Positions 8,268 through 16,739 of a stretch of 64,000 nucleotides of DNA are shown here, piece by piece; position 1 is the first letter of the stretch; the number at the start of each line of letters is the position of its first letter. The position numbers and the translations under genes are program-made. Under the pieces are notes generated by a model. It was given only the letters and a program-made list of their open reading frames with translations, searched no databases and was not told where the DNA came from. Source of the DNA: Nocardia suismassiliense (GTDB lineage Bacteria; Actinomycetota; Actinomycetes; Mycobacteriales; Mycobacteriaceae); the NCBI RefSeq assembly GCF_900269665.1, contig NZ_LT985361.1, positions 2,463,507 to 2,527,506 of the forward strand, in the 5' to 3' direction.

Positions 8268-9016
8268 GGCAGGTCGTCGAACGGCTTGTGCGGAATACCG
8301 ACGGTGAGCCCGCCATCGATGACGAATTCGGCGCCGGTCGAGTAGGAGGATTCGTCGCTGGCCAGGAAGGGGATCAGCGCGGCGACCTCGGACGGGTCGG
8401 CGGCGCGGCCCATCGGGATCTGCAGGAACTCCGCGGGGATGCCCTCGGTCATCGGCGTGGTGATCAAGCCGGGATGTACCGAGTTGACCCGAATATTGTG
8501 CTGCGCCAACTCGAGTGCCGTCGACTTGGTGAGGCCGCGGACGGCGAATTTGGTCGCCACGTAGCCGTGCAGGCCGATGCTGCCGCGCATGCCTTCGACG
8601 GAGGAGATATTGATGATCGAGCCGCCGCCCGCCTCGATCATGGCGGGGGTGGCGGCCTGCATACCGAGAAAGGTGCCGGTGAGGTTGATGTCGATGATTC
8701 GCTGCCATTCGGCCAGCTCGAAGTCGACGAGTAGGTTGCCGTTGGCGATGCCCGCGTTGTTCACCAGGACGTTGAGCGAGCCGAACCGCTGCACCGTCTC
8801 GGCGACCGCGCCCTGCCAGTCGCCCGGTTCGCGCACGTCGAGGTGCACGTAGGCGGCGGCGTCGCCCAATTCCTTGGCGACCGCGGCGCCTTCGTCGTCG
8901 AGCACGTCGCCCAGGACCACGCGGGCGTCCTCGGCCACCATGGCCTTGGCGTGCGCGGCGCCCATGCCGCGGGCGCCGCCGCTGATCAACGCCACTTTGC
9001 CGGTCAACCGCCCCAT
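8255..9016 (-). CDS. FabG3-like short-chain dehydrogenase (hydroxysteroid type)
   Basis: A 253-residue cytosolic NAD(P)-dependent oxidoreductase. The cofactor motif is ISGGARGMGAAHAKAMVAED, then NNAG near residue 87 and the catalytic Ser-Tyr-Lys set in NISSVEG and YVATK. The sequence closely resembles mycobacterial FabG3 (Rv2002), a 20-beta-hydroxysteroid dehydrogenase, including the C-terminal SYSTGAEFVIDGG block. A GGAGG ribosome site lies 7 bases before the ATG. A KstR-like operator lies 41 bases upstream of the start, which agrees with a steroid or lipid role. Substrate assignment is by family resemblance only. Confidence 0.88.
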   Translation of the reverse strand: MGRLTGKVALISGGARGMGAAHAKAMVAEDARVVLGDVLDDEGAAVAKELGDAAAYVHLDVREPGDWQGAVAETVQRFGSLNVLVNNAGIANGNLLVDFELAEWQRIIDINLTGTFLGMQAATPAMIEAGGGSIINISSVEGMRGSIGLHGYVATKFAVRGLTKSTALELAQHNIRVNSVHPGLITTPMTEGIPAEFLQIPMGRAADPSEVAALIPFLASDESSYSTGAEFVIDGGLTVGIPHKPFDDLPQSP

Positions 9017-9056
9017 CGCGGCACCTCCGTCTCTCGTTCGTCCACGCCCAACGTAC

Positions 9057-9070
9057 TAGAACAAGTTGCA
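9057..9070. promoter_or_regulatory. KstR-like operator upstream of the FabG3-like gene
   Basis: TAGAACAAGTTGCA fits the KstR pattern TNNAACNNGTTNNA exactly, though the outer positions are not symmetrical. It lies 41 bases before the SDR start. KstR is the TetR-family repressor of sterol catabolism in mycolata, relieved by a steroid CoA thioester. Confidence 0.6.
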
Positions 9071-9214
9071 GAAGTGCGCCGGATCGGGTGCTGGTCTCGC
9101 GTCCGATCGTGCCACATCGCGGCGCGGATCGGGGAAATGTGTTGCGAGCCTGGGTATTCGGGCCGGACTAGCCCAGGTAGCCCGCCGTCCTGCCGCGGCT
9201 GTGGCATCATCGTG

Positions 9215-9228
9215 TAGAACACGTTCTA
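9215..9228. promoter_or_regulatory. KstR-like operator upstream of the alpha/beta hydrolase
   Basis: TAGAACACGTTCTA has two perfect 6-base arms around a 2-base centre and fits TNNAACNNGTTNNA. It lies 30 bases before the hydrolase start, close enough to cover its promoter. Confidence 0.7.
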
Positions 9229-9258
9229 ATTCTGTCCGCGATCCGCGGGAGGCGCACG

Positions 9259-10155
9259 ATGACGAACTCACGATCCGCAGCGGCGCTGCGCCGGTTCGCC
9301 AGGCGGGTACCCGACATCGCCGAGGTCCCCGGCGGGCGACTGGTCGAATTGCCGGGACGCGGCCGCACCTACGTGGTCGACATAGCCGGACCGGCGGGTG
9401 CGCCCACGCTGGTCCTGCTGCACGGCACCGGCTGCACCGCCTATCTGAACTGGTTTCCGGCGCTGGCCGCACTGGCCGAGCGGTACCGGGTGATCCTGTT
9501 CGACCAGCGCTGGCACGGCCGGGGGATCCGCTCCGAGCGGTTCTCGGTGGACGACTGCGCCGACGACGTCGCCGCCGTGCTCGACGCGCTCGACGTGCCA
9601 CAGGCGATATGCGCGGGCTACTCGCTGGGTGGTGTGGTGAGTCTGGCTGCTGCACATCGGCATCCGGATCGAGTGAGTGGATTGGTGCTGTGCGCCACCC
9701 CGTATCGGTTCCAGGAGAAGTGGCGGGAGCGCGCCTTTCATCAGGCGTTCGGTGTGTTCGCCGCGGCGTTCGGGCCGTATTCGTTCCGGCGGATCGAGCA
9801 ATTCGCCGGTCGGCTACCCGAGCTGCCCGAAATCGCCTGGGCGCCGGGCAGATTGGACCGCTGGGCGCTCACCGAATTGCGCAGTACCAGCGGCTGGGCG
9901 ATCACCCAGGTGATCGGCGAGGTCGGACGGTTCGATGCGACCGAGTGGTTGCCGACGCTGAAAATGCCTACCGCGGTGGTCATCACCACGCGGGACCGGG
10001 CCATTCCGGTCTATCGGCAGTTGGAGATGGCGACCATGATCCCCGGGGCGAGCATTCATCTGATCAAGGCGGGGCACACGGCCTGTGTGCTGGAGGCCGA
10101 ACTGTTCGTGCCCGCGTTGCTCGAAGCCTGCGGGGCGGTCGCCGCACGATTGTGA
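9259..10155 (+). CDS. Alpha/beta hydrolase under a KstR-like operator
   Basis: A 298-residue hydrolase. The oxyanion block is VLLHGTGCTAYLNWFP, the strand-4 block FDQRWHGRG, the nucleophile elbow AGYSLGGVVS (Ser near residue 123), the likely acid lies in TTRDRAIP and the catalytic His in KAGHTACV near residue 276. No signal peptide is present; the N-terminus is Arg-rich. Substrates could be esters or C-C bonded ring-cleavage products, but it lacks enough distinguishing features to call it HsaD. The KstR-like site just upstream and the divergent FabG3-like gene suggest a steroid or lipid role. It starts at ATG 9259 after a GGGAGG-type site. Confidence 0.88.
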   Translation: MTNSRSAAALRRFARRVPDIAEVPGGRLVELPGRGRTYVVDIAGPAGAPTLVLLHGTGCTAYLNWFPALAALAERYRVILFDQRWHGRGIRSERFSVDDCADDVAAVLDALDVPQAICAGYSLGGVVSLAAAHRHPDRVSGLVLCATPYRFQEKWRERAFHQAFGVFAAAFGPYSFRRIEQFAGRLPELPEIAWAPGRLDRWALTELRSTSGWAITQVIGEVGRFDATEWLPTLKMPTAVVITTRDRAIPVYRQLEMATMIPGASIHLIKAGHTACVLEAELFVPALLEACGAVAARL

Positions 10156-10209
10156 GGACGCGCCCGGCTCCTGTTCGGCGGCGATGACGAACAGGCGCCT
10201 AGTTGCTGG

Positions 10210-11601
10210 TCATCCCAGTTTTCGAGCGGCGGCGAGCAATTCGGCGACCACATCGGGGACCGCGTCGGCGAGCTCGGCGATATCGGGCACCAGCTCTTTG
10301 CAGGCGATGAAGCCGAAGTCCAGATCGTCGTTGTTCGATATCACCGTCACCGTGAGCCCGGCGCCGTGAAAGACCGGGCCGAACGGATACATCCCGTCCA
10401 CCCGCACGCCGAGAAAGTAGAGCGGCATCGGCGGGCCCGGCACATTCGACACCACCAGGTTGTGCACCACCGGATGGTGCTCGGCCAGCTTCAGCGAGGA
10501 GTACACCCGCGCGGCGAGCTGAAAGGTGTTCGGCGGCGCGTACTTCGACCAGTCCTGGAGGAAGTCGGCGCCGATGAGGTCGTGTTCCGCCTTGGCGCTG
10601 CGGTTGTCCTCGGCCACTTGTCGCAGCCGTTGCACCGGGTCCGCGATGTCGGTGCCGAGGCGGGCGAACAGCGTGGACACCTTGTTGATACCCGCGGTGT
10701 GCCGCGAGGATTCGTGCACCGAGACCGGCACCGAGGCGACCAGTGAGCGGTCCGGCAGTTCGTCGTGCTTCTCCAGGTAGGTCCGCAGCACGCCCGCGAC
10801 GATGGTCAGCACCACGTCGTTGATCTTCACCCCGAAGGCGGACTTGATCTCCTTGATGTCGCCCAGTTCCGCCTCGGTGAACGCGACCGCGCGATGCGGG
10901 GTGATGGCCAGGTTGAACGGCGTGCGCGGCGCGGAGAACGGTAACGCCATGCCCGCCTTGTCCTTCCGGCGGCGTTGCGCGAAACCGGCGACCATGCCGA
11001 GAGTTTTCGGCACCATGCCAACGATGCCCGCCTTAGTCGGGAACTTGACCACTGCCTTGGCCAGCAGTTGCCAATCGTTGGGGCTCGGTTCCGGTCGCCA
11101 CTCCTCGGCGGGCGGCGTCTTGGCCGCATCCGGTGCCAGATCGCACAGGTGCATCATCATGTTCGTGCCGGTGATGCCGTCCACCGCGGCGTGATGGTAT
11201 TTGCAGATCACCGCGACCTTGCCGTCGTCGAGGCCCTCCACCACCGACATCTCCCAGAGCGGGCGGTCACGGTCCATCGGCCGGCTGGCGATGTCGCCGA
11301 CCAACTCGGCCAGCTCACGCCGGCCCGCGGGCGCGGCGATGCCGATGCGCCGGATGTGATAGTCCAGGTCGAAGTTCTGATCCTCGACCCAGACCGGGTG
11401 ATCGAGATTGAACGGCACCTCGTAGACGCGGCGGCGCATCTGCGGAATGAGGGGCAGGCGCCTGCCTAGTTCGGCTTTGAATTTCTCGAAGGAATAGCCC
11501 CCTGAGCTGGGATCGAGGATCAGCAGCGCGCACACGTGCAGGTGCTGGGTCCCGGTTTCCAAGTACAGAAAGCTGGCATCCAATCCGGTTAGTCGTTCCA
11601 T
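10210..11601 (-). CDS. Wax ester synthase/diacylglycerol acyltransferase (WS/DGAT, Tgs-like)
   Basis: A 463-residue bifunctional acyltransferase that makes triacylglycerol or wax esters from acyl-CoA at the membrane surface. The N-terminus MERLTGLDASFLYLETGTQH is typical, the catalytic HHAAVDG motif is at residues 136-142, and the C-terminal block includes VSNVPGPPMPLYFLGVR. Length matches mycobacterial Tgs proteins (about 450-480). A perfect 18-bp palindrome of KstR type lies 12 bases before the start codon, so lipid storage would be co-regulated with sterol use. It is transcribed away from the ferritin-like/reductase/EphD operon. Confidence 0.95.
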   Translation of the reverse strand: MERLTGLDASFLYLETGTQHLHVCALLILDPSSGGYSFEKFKAELGRRLPLIPQMRRRVYEVPFNLDHPVWVEDQNFDLDYHIRRIGIAAPAGRRELAELVGDIASRPMDRDRPLWEMSVVEGLDDGKVAVICKYHHAAVDGITGTNMMMHLCDLAPDAAKTPPAEEWRPEPSPNDWQLLAKAVVKFPTKAGIVGMVPKTLGMVAGFAQRRRKDKAGMALPFSAPRTPFNLAITPHRAVAFTEAELGDIKEIKSAFGVKINDVVLTIVAGVLRTYLEKHDELPDRSLVASVPVSVHESSRHTAGINKVSTLFARLGTDIADPVQRLRQVAEDNRSAKAEHDLIGADFLQDWSKYAPPNTFQLAARVYSSLKLAEHHPVVHNLVVSNVPGPPMPLYFLGVRVDGMYPFGPVFHGAGLTVTVISNNDDLDFGFIACKELVPDIAELADAVPDVVAELLAAARKLG

Positions 11602-11612
11602 AGCGGAAGACT

Positions 11613-11630
11613 ACTAGAACGCGTTCTAGT
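11613..11630. promoter_or_regulatory. KstR-like operator, perfect 18-bp palindrome
   Basis: ACTAGAACGCGTTCTAGT is a perfect palindrome containing TAGAACGCGTTCTA, matching TNNAACNNGTTNNA. It begins 12 bases upstream of the WS/DGAT start codon and lies 222 bases before the divergent ferritin-like gene. Confidence 0.8.
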
Positions 11631-11851
11631 TTTGGCCGGAACGGGAGCGAGGTGACTCACAGTGCGGGGCTCTATTGTCAAGGGGGGTGGCGGTATTGGC
11701 GGGGTGGGTCCAGTCCGCGGCATGTCCGGATCCGAATGCCCTTCGAGGCGGCTGCAAATCTTCGTGTAACCCGTGGTTGCACGTATGTGTATGATGTTTG
11801 CTACAGCCATGCAGGAAGGCGCGCGACGACGCGGTCGTGAGAGGAGTACCG

Positions 11852-12751
11852 ATGAAGCTACTTCGGCGGGGCCGACGGCCGGACACTGATCCGGGCGAGG
11901 TAGCACTGCACGCACGCAATGTGCAGTTCCAGTGGGCCGATACGCCGCTGCACTGGATGCCTGCCGAGCCGATCGCCTCGCACCTGATCAACTCGCTGAA
12001 TCTGCTGCTGCCCGAGGGCGAGCGCATGTTCTGCGCCGCCTACACCGAGGCGCTGCCGTTCGTGAAAGACGACAAGCTGCGCGAGGCCATGCTCGGCTTC
12101 ATCGGCCAGGAGTCCATGCACGCCGAGACACACGACAAGGTGCTCAACGAGGTGCTCGCCGCGCACGGCATCGACCCGGAACCCTATGTGCGCCAAGCCG
12201 AGTACCTGTTCCGCAAGACGCTCGGCCCGAAGGCCGCCGACGGCGTCGCACAGCGCCAGGTGATGGTGGAGCGGCTGGCGTTCATCGCCTGTCTGGAGCA
12301 TTTCTTCGCCTACCTCGGCGACTGGGTGCTCAACGCCGACCTGGAGAAGTTCGGCGCCGACCCGCGGATCGCCGATCTGTTCCGCTGGCACGGCGCCGAG
12401 GAGGTCGAACACCGGCACGTCGCGCACGATGTCGCGGTCTACTTCGGCGCGGGTTATGTGCGGCGCGCGGCGATCATGACGCTCGTCTTCCCGATCTTCA
12501 TCACGCTGGTGGTGCGCGGCACCAAATTCATGGTGCACCAAGACCCTTCGCTGCCCGACCTCGGCTACCCGCGGCTGATCAAGCGGGTGTTCGGCGCGAT
12601 GTGGCGTGGGGCGCTGCCCGGCGTGCCGTCGCTGCTGTGGAGTGCGCTGTCGACCTTCAAGCCCGGCTACGACCCGGAGACGGTCGGTTCCACCGCGCAG
12701 GCGGTGGCATACCTGGCGAAATCGCCTGCCGCGCAGGCGATCGCGTCGTGA
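11852..12751 (+). CDS. PF10118-type predicted metal-dependent hydrolase (ferritin-like)
   Basis: A 299-residue helical protein. Two histidine/glutamate clusters, GQESMHAETHD (near residue 88) and WHGAEEVEHRHVAHD (near residue 185), look like a di-metal site in a ferritin-like helical fold. Hydrophobic segments near residues 210-235 (IMTLVFPIFITLVV) suggest membrane contact. A GAGGAG ribosome site precedes ATG 11852. The family is annotated as predicted metal-dependent hydrolase, without known chemistry that I can cite. It is the first gene of an apparent operon with a ferredoxin-type reductase 22 bases downstream and EphD, so an oxygen-dependent lipid reaction is a reasonable inference. Confidence 0.85.
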   Translation: MKLLRRGRRPDTDPGEVALHARNVQFQWADTPLHWMPAEPIASHLINSLNLLLPEGERMFCAAYTEALPFVKDDKLREAMLGFIGQESMHAETHDKVLNEVLAAHGIDPEPYVRQAEYLFRKTLGPKAADGVAQRQVMVERLAFIACLEHFFAYLGDWVLNADLEKFGADPRIADLFRWHGAEEVEHRHVAHDVAVYFGAGYVRRAAIMTLVFPIFITLVVRGTKFMVHQDPSLPDLGYPRLIKRVFGAMWRGALPGVPSLLWSALSTFKPGYDPETVGSTAQAVAYLAKSPAAQAIAS

Positions 12752-12773
12752 TGGAATCGGGTGGGGTTCGAGC

Positions 12774-13880
12774 GTGACTGCGCGGCACATTCCTGAACAG
12801 TTGCCCGCCGACCTGTTCGGCAAGGGGGACCGCGACCGGGCGGTGCGGGTGCTCGACGCGGTCGCCTCTGCGCGACTGCGGTGGACGACGCTGATCAACC
12901 GGCGTGATCTCGCGCCGCGGGTGGACGATCACCGGCTGGCCCTGGTGGTGACGGAACGGCGGATCGAGGCATACGACCAGGACGTGGTGAGTCTGCGACT
13001 GGCCGCGCCGGATCGGCGGGAACTGCCGCCGTGGCGGCCCGGTGCCCACCTGGATCTCGAACTGCCCTCGGGCCGGTTGCGGCAGTACTCGCTGTGTGGC
13101 GATCCCGCCGACACCCGGGCGTATCGCGTTGCGGTGCGCCGCATTCCGGACGGCGGCGGCGGGTCGGTGGAGGTACACGACAACCTCCCGGTCGGTGCGC
13201 CGATCACGGTGCGCGGGCCGCGCAATGCCTTCCCCTTCGCCGTGCCCGGTCACGGATCACCGGCCGCCCGTTTGCATTTCATCGCCGGCGGGATCGGGAT
13301 CACGCCGATCCTGCCGATGGCGCGGCTCGCGCAGCGGCTCGGCATCGAGTGGTCGATGGTGTACACCGGCCGCAGCCGCGACACCATCCCGTTCCTCGAC
13401 GAGATCGCCGGGTTCGGTGACCGGGTCACCGTGCGCACCGACGACGAGCACGGCCTGCCCGACGCCGCCGCGTTGCTGCCCGGTGTCGCGGCCGATACGG
13501 CGGTCTACTGCTGCGGTCCGGCGCCGATGACCACGACCGTCGCCGCCGCCATCCGCGAAATGCCCTGGGTGGAACTGCATTCCGAGCGGTTCTCGCCACC
13601 GCCGATCGTGAACGGTGTGCCGTTCGAGATCGAATTCGCGTCCACCGGTGAAGTAGTCGAGGTGGCCGCGGATCGGTCCGTGCTGGACATCATCCTGACG
13701 ACCCGGCCGGATCGTCCCTACTCCTGCCGTCAGGGCTTCTGCCGCACCTGCAAGGTCCGGGTGCTCGCAGGCGAACCGGAGCATCGGGAAACCGTGCTCA
13801 CCCCGGCCGAACACGAGGCGGGCGACATGCTCGTCTGCGTATCCCGTTCGCCCGGTGGGCGACTGGTGCTCGATCTGTAA
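12774..13880 (+). CDS. PDR/VanB-type ferredoxin-NAD(P)H reductase
   Basis: A 368-residue soluble electron-transfer protein. After about 55 N-terminal residues comes an FAD/FMN-binding barrel (LRQYSLCGDPADTRAY), an NAD(P) domain (HFIAGGIGITPILPMARLAQ; VYCCGPAPM) and a C-terminal plant-type [2Fe-2S] ferredoxin domain whose cysteines lie in SCRQGFCRTCKV and MLVCVSR. Such reductases pass electrons from NAD(P)H to an oxygenase or desaturase. GTG 12774 is chosen because it begins just after the preceding stop and leaves the flavin domain complete. The adjacent ferritin-like protein is the obvious candidate partner. Confidence 0.9.
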   Translation: MTARHIPEQLPADLFGKGDRDRAVRVLDAVASARLRWTTLINRRDLAPRVDDHRLALVVTERRIEAYDQDVVSLRLAAPDRRELPPWRPGAHLDLELPSGRLRQYSLCGDPADTRAYRVAVRRIPDGGGGSVEVHDNLPVGAPITVRGPRNAFPFAVPGHGSPAARLHFIAGGIGITPILPMARLAQRLGIEWSMVYTGRSRDTIPFLDEIAGFGDRVTVRTDDEHGLPDAAALLPGVAADTAVYCCGPAPMTTTVAAAIREMPWVELHSERFSPPPIVNGVPFEIEFASTGEVVEVAADRSVLDIILTTRPDRPYSCRQGFCRTCKVRVLAGEPEHRETVLTPAEHEAGDMLVCVSRSPGGRLVLDL

Positions 13881-13910
13881 CCACGACCTCTGGTCAGCAA
13901 GGAGAAACCG

Positions 13911-15689
13911 ATGACGACCATCGAACCACCGGAGCTCGTGGCCGCCGAGCGGACGGTACGCAGCGGCGAATTCGAGCTCGCCGTCTACGAATACGGCGAT
14001 CCGAGCGCGGAAACCGTGCTGCTGGTGCACGGCTGGCCAGACACCAATCACCTCTGGGACGCGGTGGTGCCGTTGCTGGCGCGTCGCTTCCATGTGGTCA
14101 CCTACGACACCCGCGGGCACGGGCGCTCCACCCGCACCCGGCGCACCGAAGACTTCCGGCTCGACGTGCTCGCCGCGGACTTCTTCGCCGTCGCCGACGC
14201 GGTGAGCCCCGACCGGCCCGTGCATGTGCTCGCGCACGATTGGGGCTCGGTGCAGGTGTGGGAGGCGGTGTGCGAGCCGCAGGCGGCGGCGCGGGTCGCC
14301 TCGTTCACCTCGGTGTCCGGGCCGAACCTGGACCACATCGCGAACTGGATGCGCGCCAGGCTGTCCCGGCCCACCCCGCGCAACCTCTGGCAACCGTTCA
14401 GCCAGGTCTTGTCCTCGGCGTACACCTTCTTCTTCATGACACCGGGCCTGCCCAGGGCCGTCTTCGGACTGCTCGGCACCGAGCAGCGCTGGCAGCGAGT
14501 GGTCTCGATCATGAACGAGACGTCGCCGTCGAAGGTGATTCTCGGCCCGACGTTCCGGCAGGACATGGTCGACGGCCTGCTGATCTACCGGGCCAACATC
14601 GTGCAGCGCCTGCTCTCGCCGCGCGAGCGGCACACCGAGGTGCCGGTGCAGCTGATCGTCGCGGGTCGCGATGTCGCGGTCCGGCCGGCCGGGTTCGACG
14701 ACGAACGTAAGTGGGTGCAGCGGCTGTGGCGCCGCGATGTGCCTGCCGGGCACTGGATGCCGTTCTCCCACCCCGAACTGCTGGCCACCGCGACCACCGA
14801 GCTGATCGATACGATCAACGGCGGCGCGGTCCCGCGCGGGCTGCGCCGGGCCGAAGTCGGCCGCAGCGCAAAGCCGTTCGAGGATCAGCTCGTGGTGATC
14901 ACCGGCGGCGGCAGCGGTATCGGCCGCGAGACGGCGCTGTCCCTCGCGCGCCGCGGCGCCGAAATCGTGCTCTCCGACATCAATCTCGTCGCGGCCAAGG
15001 AGACGGCCGAGCTGATCGCCGCCGAACATGGTGTGGCACACGCCTATCAGCTCGACGTGTCCGATGCGGCAGCGGTGACGGCGCACGCCGAGACCGTGCT
15101 GGAAACCCATGGCGTGCCGGACATCCTGATCAACAACGCCGGAATCGGCCAGGCCGGTGGGTTCTTCGACACCTCGGCGGCGGAGTTCGACCGGGTCATG
15201 CGGATCAACCTCGGCGGCGTGGTGAACGGGTGCCGGGCCTTCGGCCCCGCGATGGCCGAGCGCGGCCTGGGCGGGCACATCGTCAACCTGTCCAGCATGG
15301 CGGCCTACAGTCCGCAGCAGGGGTTCAGCGCCTACTCCACCAGCAAGTCGGCGGTGTTCATGTTCTCCGACTGCCTGCGTGCGGAGCTGGCCGGTCGCGG
15401 CATCTCGGTGCACACCATCTGCCCCGGCATCGTGCACACCAATATCGTTGCCAACACGACCTTCTCGGGCGTCAGTGCGGAGGAGGAGAAGCGTAAGCAG
15501 GAGCGCTACGACAACCTCTACCGGATGCGGCGCTACGGTCCGGAGAAGGTGGCCGAGCAGATCGTGCGGGCCGTCGAGAAGGACCGCAGCATCGTCCCGG
15601 TCACCCCGGAGGCCCGGGTGCAGTACCACGTCAGCAGGCTCGCGCCCGCGATCGGCCGGTTCGTCGCGGCGCGGGTGAAGCTCACCTAA
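13911..15689 (+). CDS. ephD: EphD-type fused epoxide hydrolase/short-chain dehydrogenase
   Basis: A 592-residue two-domain protein, the same length as mycobacterial EphD (Rv2214c). Residues 1-305 are an alpha/beta hydrolase: VLLVHGWPDTNHLWD, an epoxide-hydrolase-type Asp nucleophile in LAHDWGSVQVWE, and the His of GHWMPFSHP. Residues about 325-590 are an SDR: VVITGGGSGIGRETALSLAR, NNAGIG, and the catalytic YSTSK. EphD has been linked to mycolic acid modification. GGAG lies 6 bases before ATG 13911. It is the third gene of the ferritin-like/reductase/EphD run, and its last 4 bases overlap the opposite gene at 15686. Confidence 0.93.
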   Translation: MTTIEPPELVAAERTVRSGEFELAVYEYGDPSAETVLLVHGWPDTNHLWDAVVPLLARRFHVVTYDTRGHGRSTRTRRTEDFRLDVLAADFFAVADAVSPDRPVHVLAHDWGSVQVWEAVCEPQAAARVASFTSVSGPNLDHIANWMRARLSRPTPRNLWQPFSQVLSSAYTFFFMTPGLPRAVFGLLGTEQRWQRVVSIMNETSPSKVILGPTFRQDMVDGLLIYRANIVQRLLSPRERHTEVPVQLIVAGRDVAVRPAGFDDERKWVQRLWRRDVPAGHWMPFSHPELLATATTELIDTINGGAVPRGLRRAEVGRSAKPFEDQLVVITGGGSGIGRETALSLARRGAEIVLSDINLVAAKETAELIAAEHGVAHAYQLDVSDAAAVTAHAETVLETHGVPDILINNAGIGQAGGFFDTSAAEFDRVMRINLGGVVNGCRAFGPAMAERGLGGHIVNLSSMAAYSPQQGFSAYSTSKSAVFMFSDCLRAELAGRGISVHTICPGIVHTNIVANTTFSGVSAEEEKRKQERYDNLYRMRRYGPEKVAEQIVRAVEKDRSIVPVTPEARVQYHVSRLAPAIGRFVAARVKLT

Positions 15690-16201
15690 ACGGCGGGCAG
15701 AGTGCGCAATTCGGCCTCGATGGCCGCGACGCGCGCGGCGTCGACGCCCCACGGGTGTTCGACGCCGACCCTGCTGTCAAGGTCCCACAGCACGCAGGAC
15801 TCGCCCGGTTCGGCGGCCAGCGCCCAGGCCACCACGGTGCGGCCCAGCTGCTCGCCCATGGTGCCGTGCGAAACGTTCGGTGGCCCAGCGCCTTCCGGGA
15901 AGTGATGCAGGAAGCGGCCGTACGCGGCGGCGCAGAACGCGGCGTACCGCTCGGTGCAGAGGATGAACCCGTGCCACGCCTCGTCCACGGCGTGCGACGG
16001 CATGCCGATCACCTGTCCGTCGCGCATGGCCGCGCCGCAACAGCGCAACCACTGCCGCAGGCCGGTCTCCACCAGGTCGCGCGGCTGCCACGGGACGGTC
16101 TTGTAGACGGCCTCGGGCAACTCCAGCGCGGCGACGGCGGCGTTCACCGCACCGAGATCGATGGGGCGCTGCCGGGGTCTGCGGAAGCTGAAAGACGGCA
16201 C
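15686..16201 (-). CDS. Conserved hypothetical protein with VDEAWHGFIL motif
   Basis: A 171-residue soluble protein without signal peptide or membrane helix. The most recognisable block is SHAVDEAWHGFILCTERYAA followed by FCAAAYGRFLHHFP, resembling the His/Trp motif of glycine-rich-domain (DUF1399-like) proteins. Four cysteines occur, two of them adjacent (WLRCCGAAM). The next gene encodes a Gly/Ser/Cys-rich membrane protein and is divergent 42 bases away; I recall similar proteins beside Gly-rich membrane proteins in other actinobacteria but cannot verify this. Function is unknown. The stop overlaps the last four bases of ephD. Confidence 0.75.
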   Translation of the reverse strand: MPSFSFRRPRQRPIDLGAVNAAVAALELPEAVYKTVPWQPRDLVETGLRQWLRCCGAAMRDGQVIGMPSHAVDEAWHGFILCTERYAAFCAAAYGRFLHHFPEGAGPPNVSHGTMGEQLGRTVVAWALAAEPGESCVLWDLDSRVGVEHPWGVDAARVAAIEAELRTLPAV

Positions 16202-16243
16202 AGTTCACTGTACGCAGGCGGGAGGGGCCGCTACGGTTCATGA

Positions 16244-16630
16244 ATGGGTGGAGTTCTTACTTTCCTGATCGTGCTGATTGTCGTCGCGGCACCGTTCGTC
16301 GTCATCGGCTTGATCGCCCGGTCGAAGCGTGGCAACAGGCGCAATCCGCGCTACCGGAATCAGCGTGGTGATTCGCACCGGCGGCATAGCGGCGGTTCGG
16401 AGACCTACTGGGTGGCCGGTGCCGCCGGTATCGATGCCGGGTCGCCGAGCAGTTGTAGCGGCGGCGGCTGGTATCCGGAGTCCGGAGGCGGGCACCACCA
16501 GCACGGGGGAGGTCACCACGACAGCGGTGGCAGCAGCTGCGGCGGGGGTAGCAGCAGCAGTTGCAGCGGTGGAAGTAGCTCCAGCTGTGGTGGCGGGAGC
16601 AGCAGCAGTTGTGGTGGTGGCAGTTCGTGA
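16244..16630 (+). CDS. Membrane-anchored Gly/Ser/Cys-rich protein
   Basis: A 128-residue protein: an N-terminal membrane helix (FLIVLIVVAAPFVVIGLIA, residues 7-25), a basic segment, then a low-complexity tail. The last 40 residues repeat a GGGSSSSC-like unit four times (CGGGSSSSCSGG, SSSSCGGG), spacing cysteines regularly, preceded by His/Gly-rich GGGHHQHGGGHHD. The tail could bind metal or cross-link. The function of the family is not known to me. A GGAGGGG site lies about 16 bases before the ATG, slightly far. The DNA encoding the tail is a tandem imperfect repeat, so copy number may vary between strains. Confidence 0.7.
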   Translation: MGGVLTFLIVLIVVAAPFVVIGLIARSKRGNRRNPRYRNQRGDSHRRHSGGSETYWVAGAAGIDAGSPSSCSGGGWYPESGGGHHQHGGGHHDSGGSSCGGGSSSSCSGGSSSSCGGGSSSSCGGGSS

Positions 16631-16739
16631 ATCGCTTTCGCGCTGAGCGAAACCGCCCGCGCACGGCTTGACCTCAATAACAGTTCAGGTTCCATGCTGA
16701 TCCCTGTCGGACGAAACAGGAAAGCTATGGAGGTTGGTC

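Noticed and set aside
13257..15752. 831-codon open frame on the minus strand
   Set aside because: It lies antisense to the ferredoxin reductase and EphD genes, whose domains are unambiguous. The translation is Arg/His-rich with no domain, a typical GC-rich shadow.
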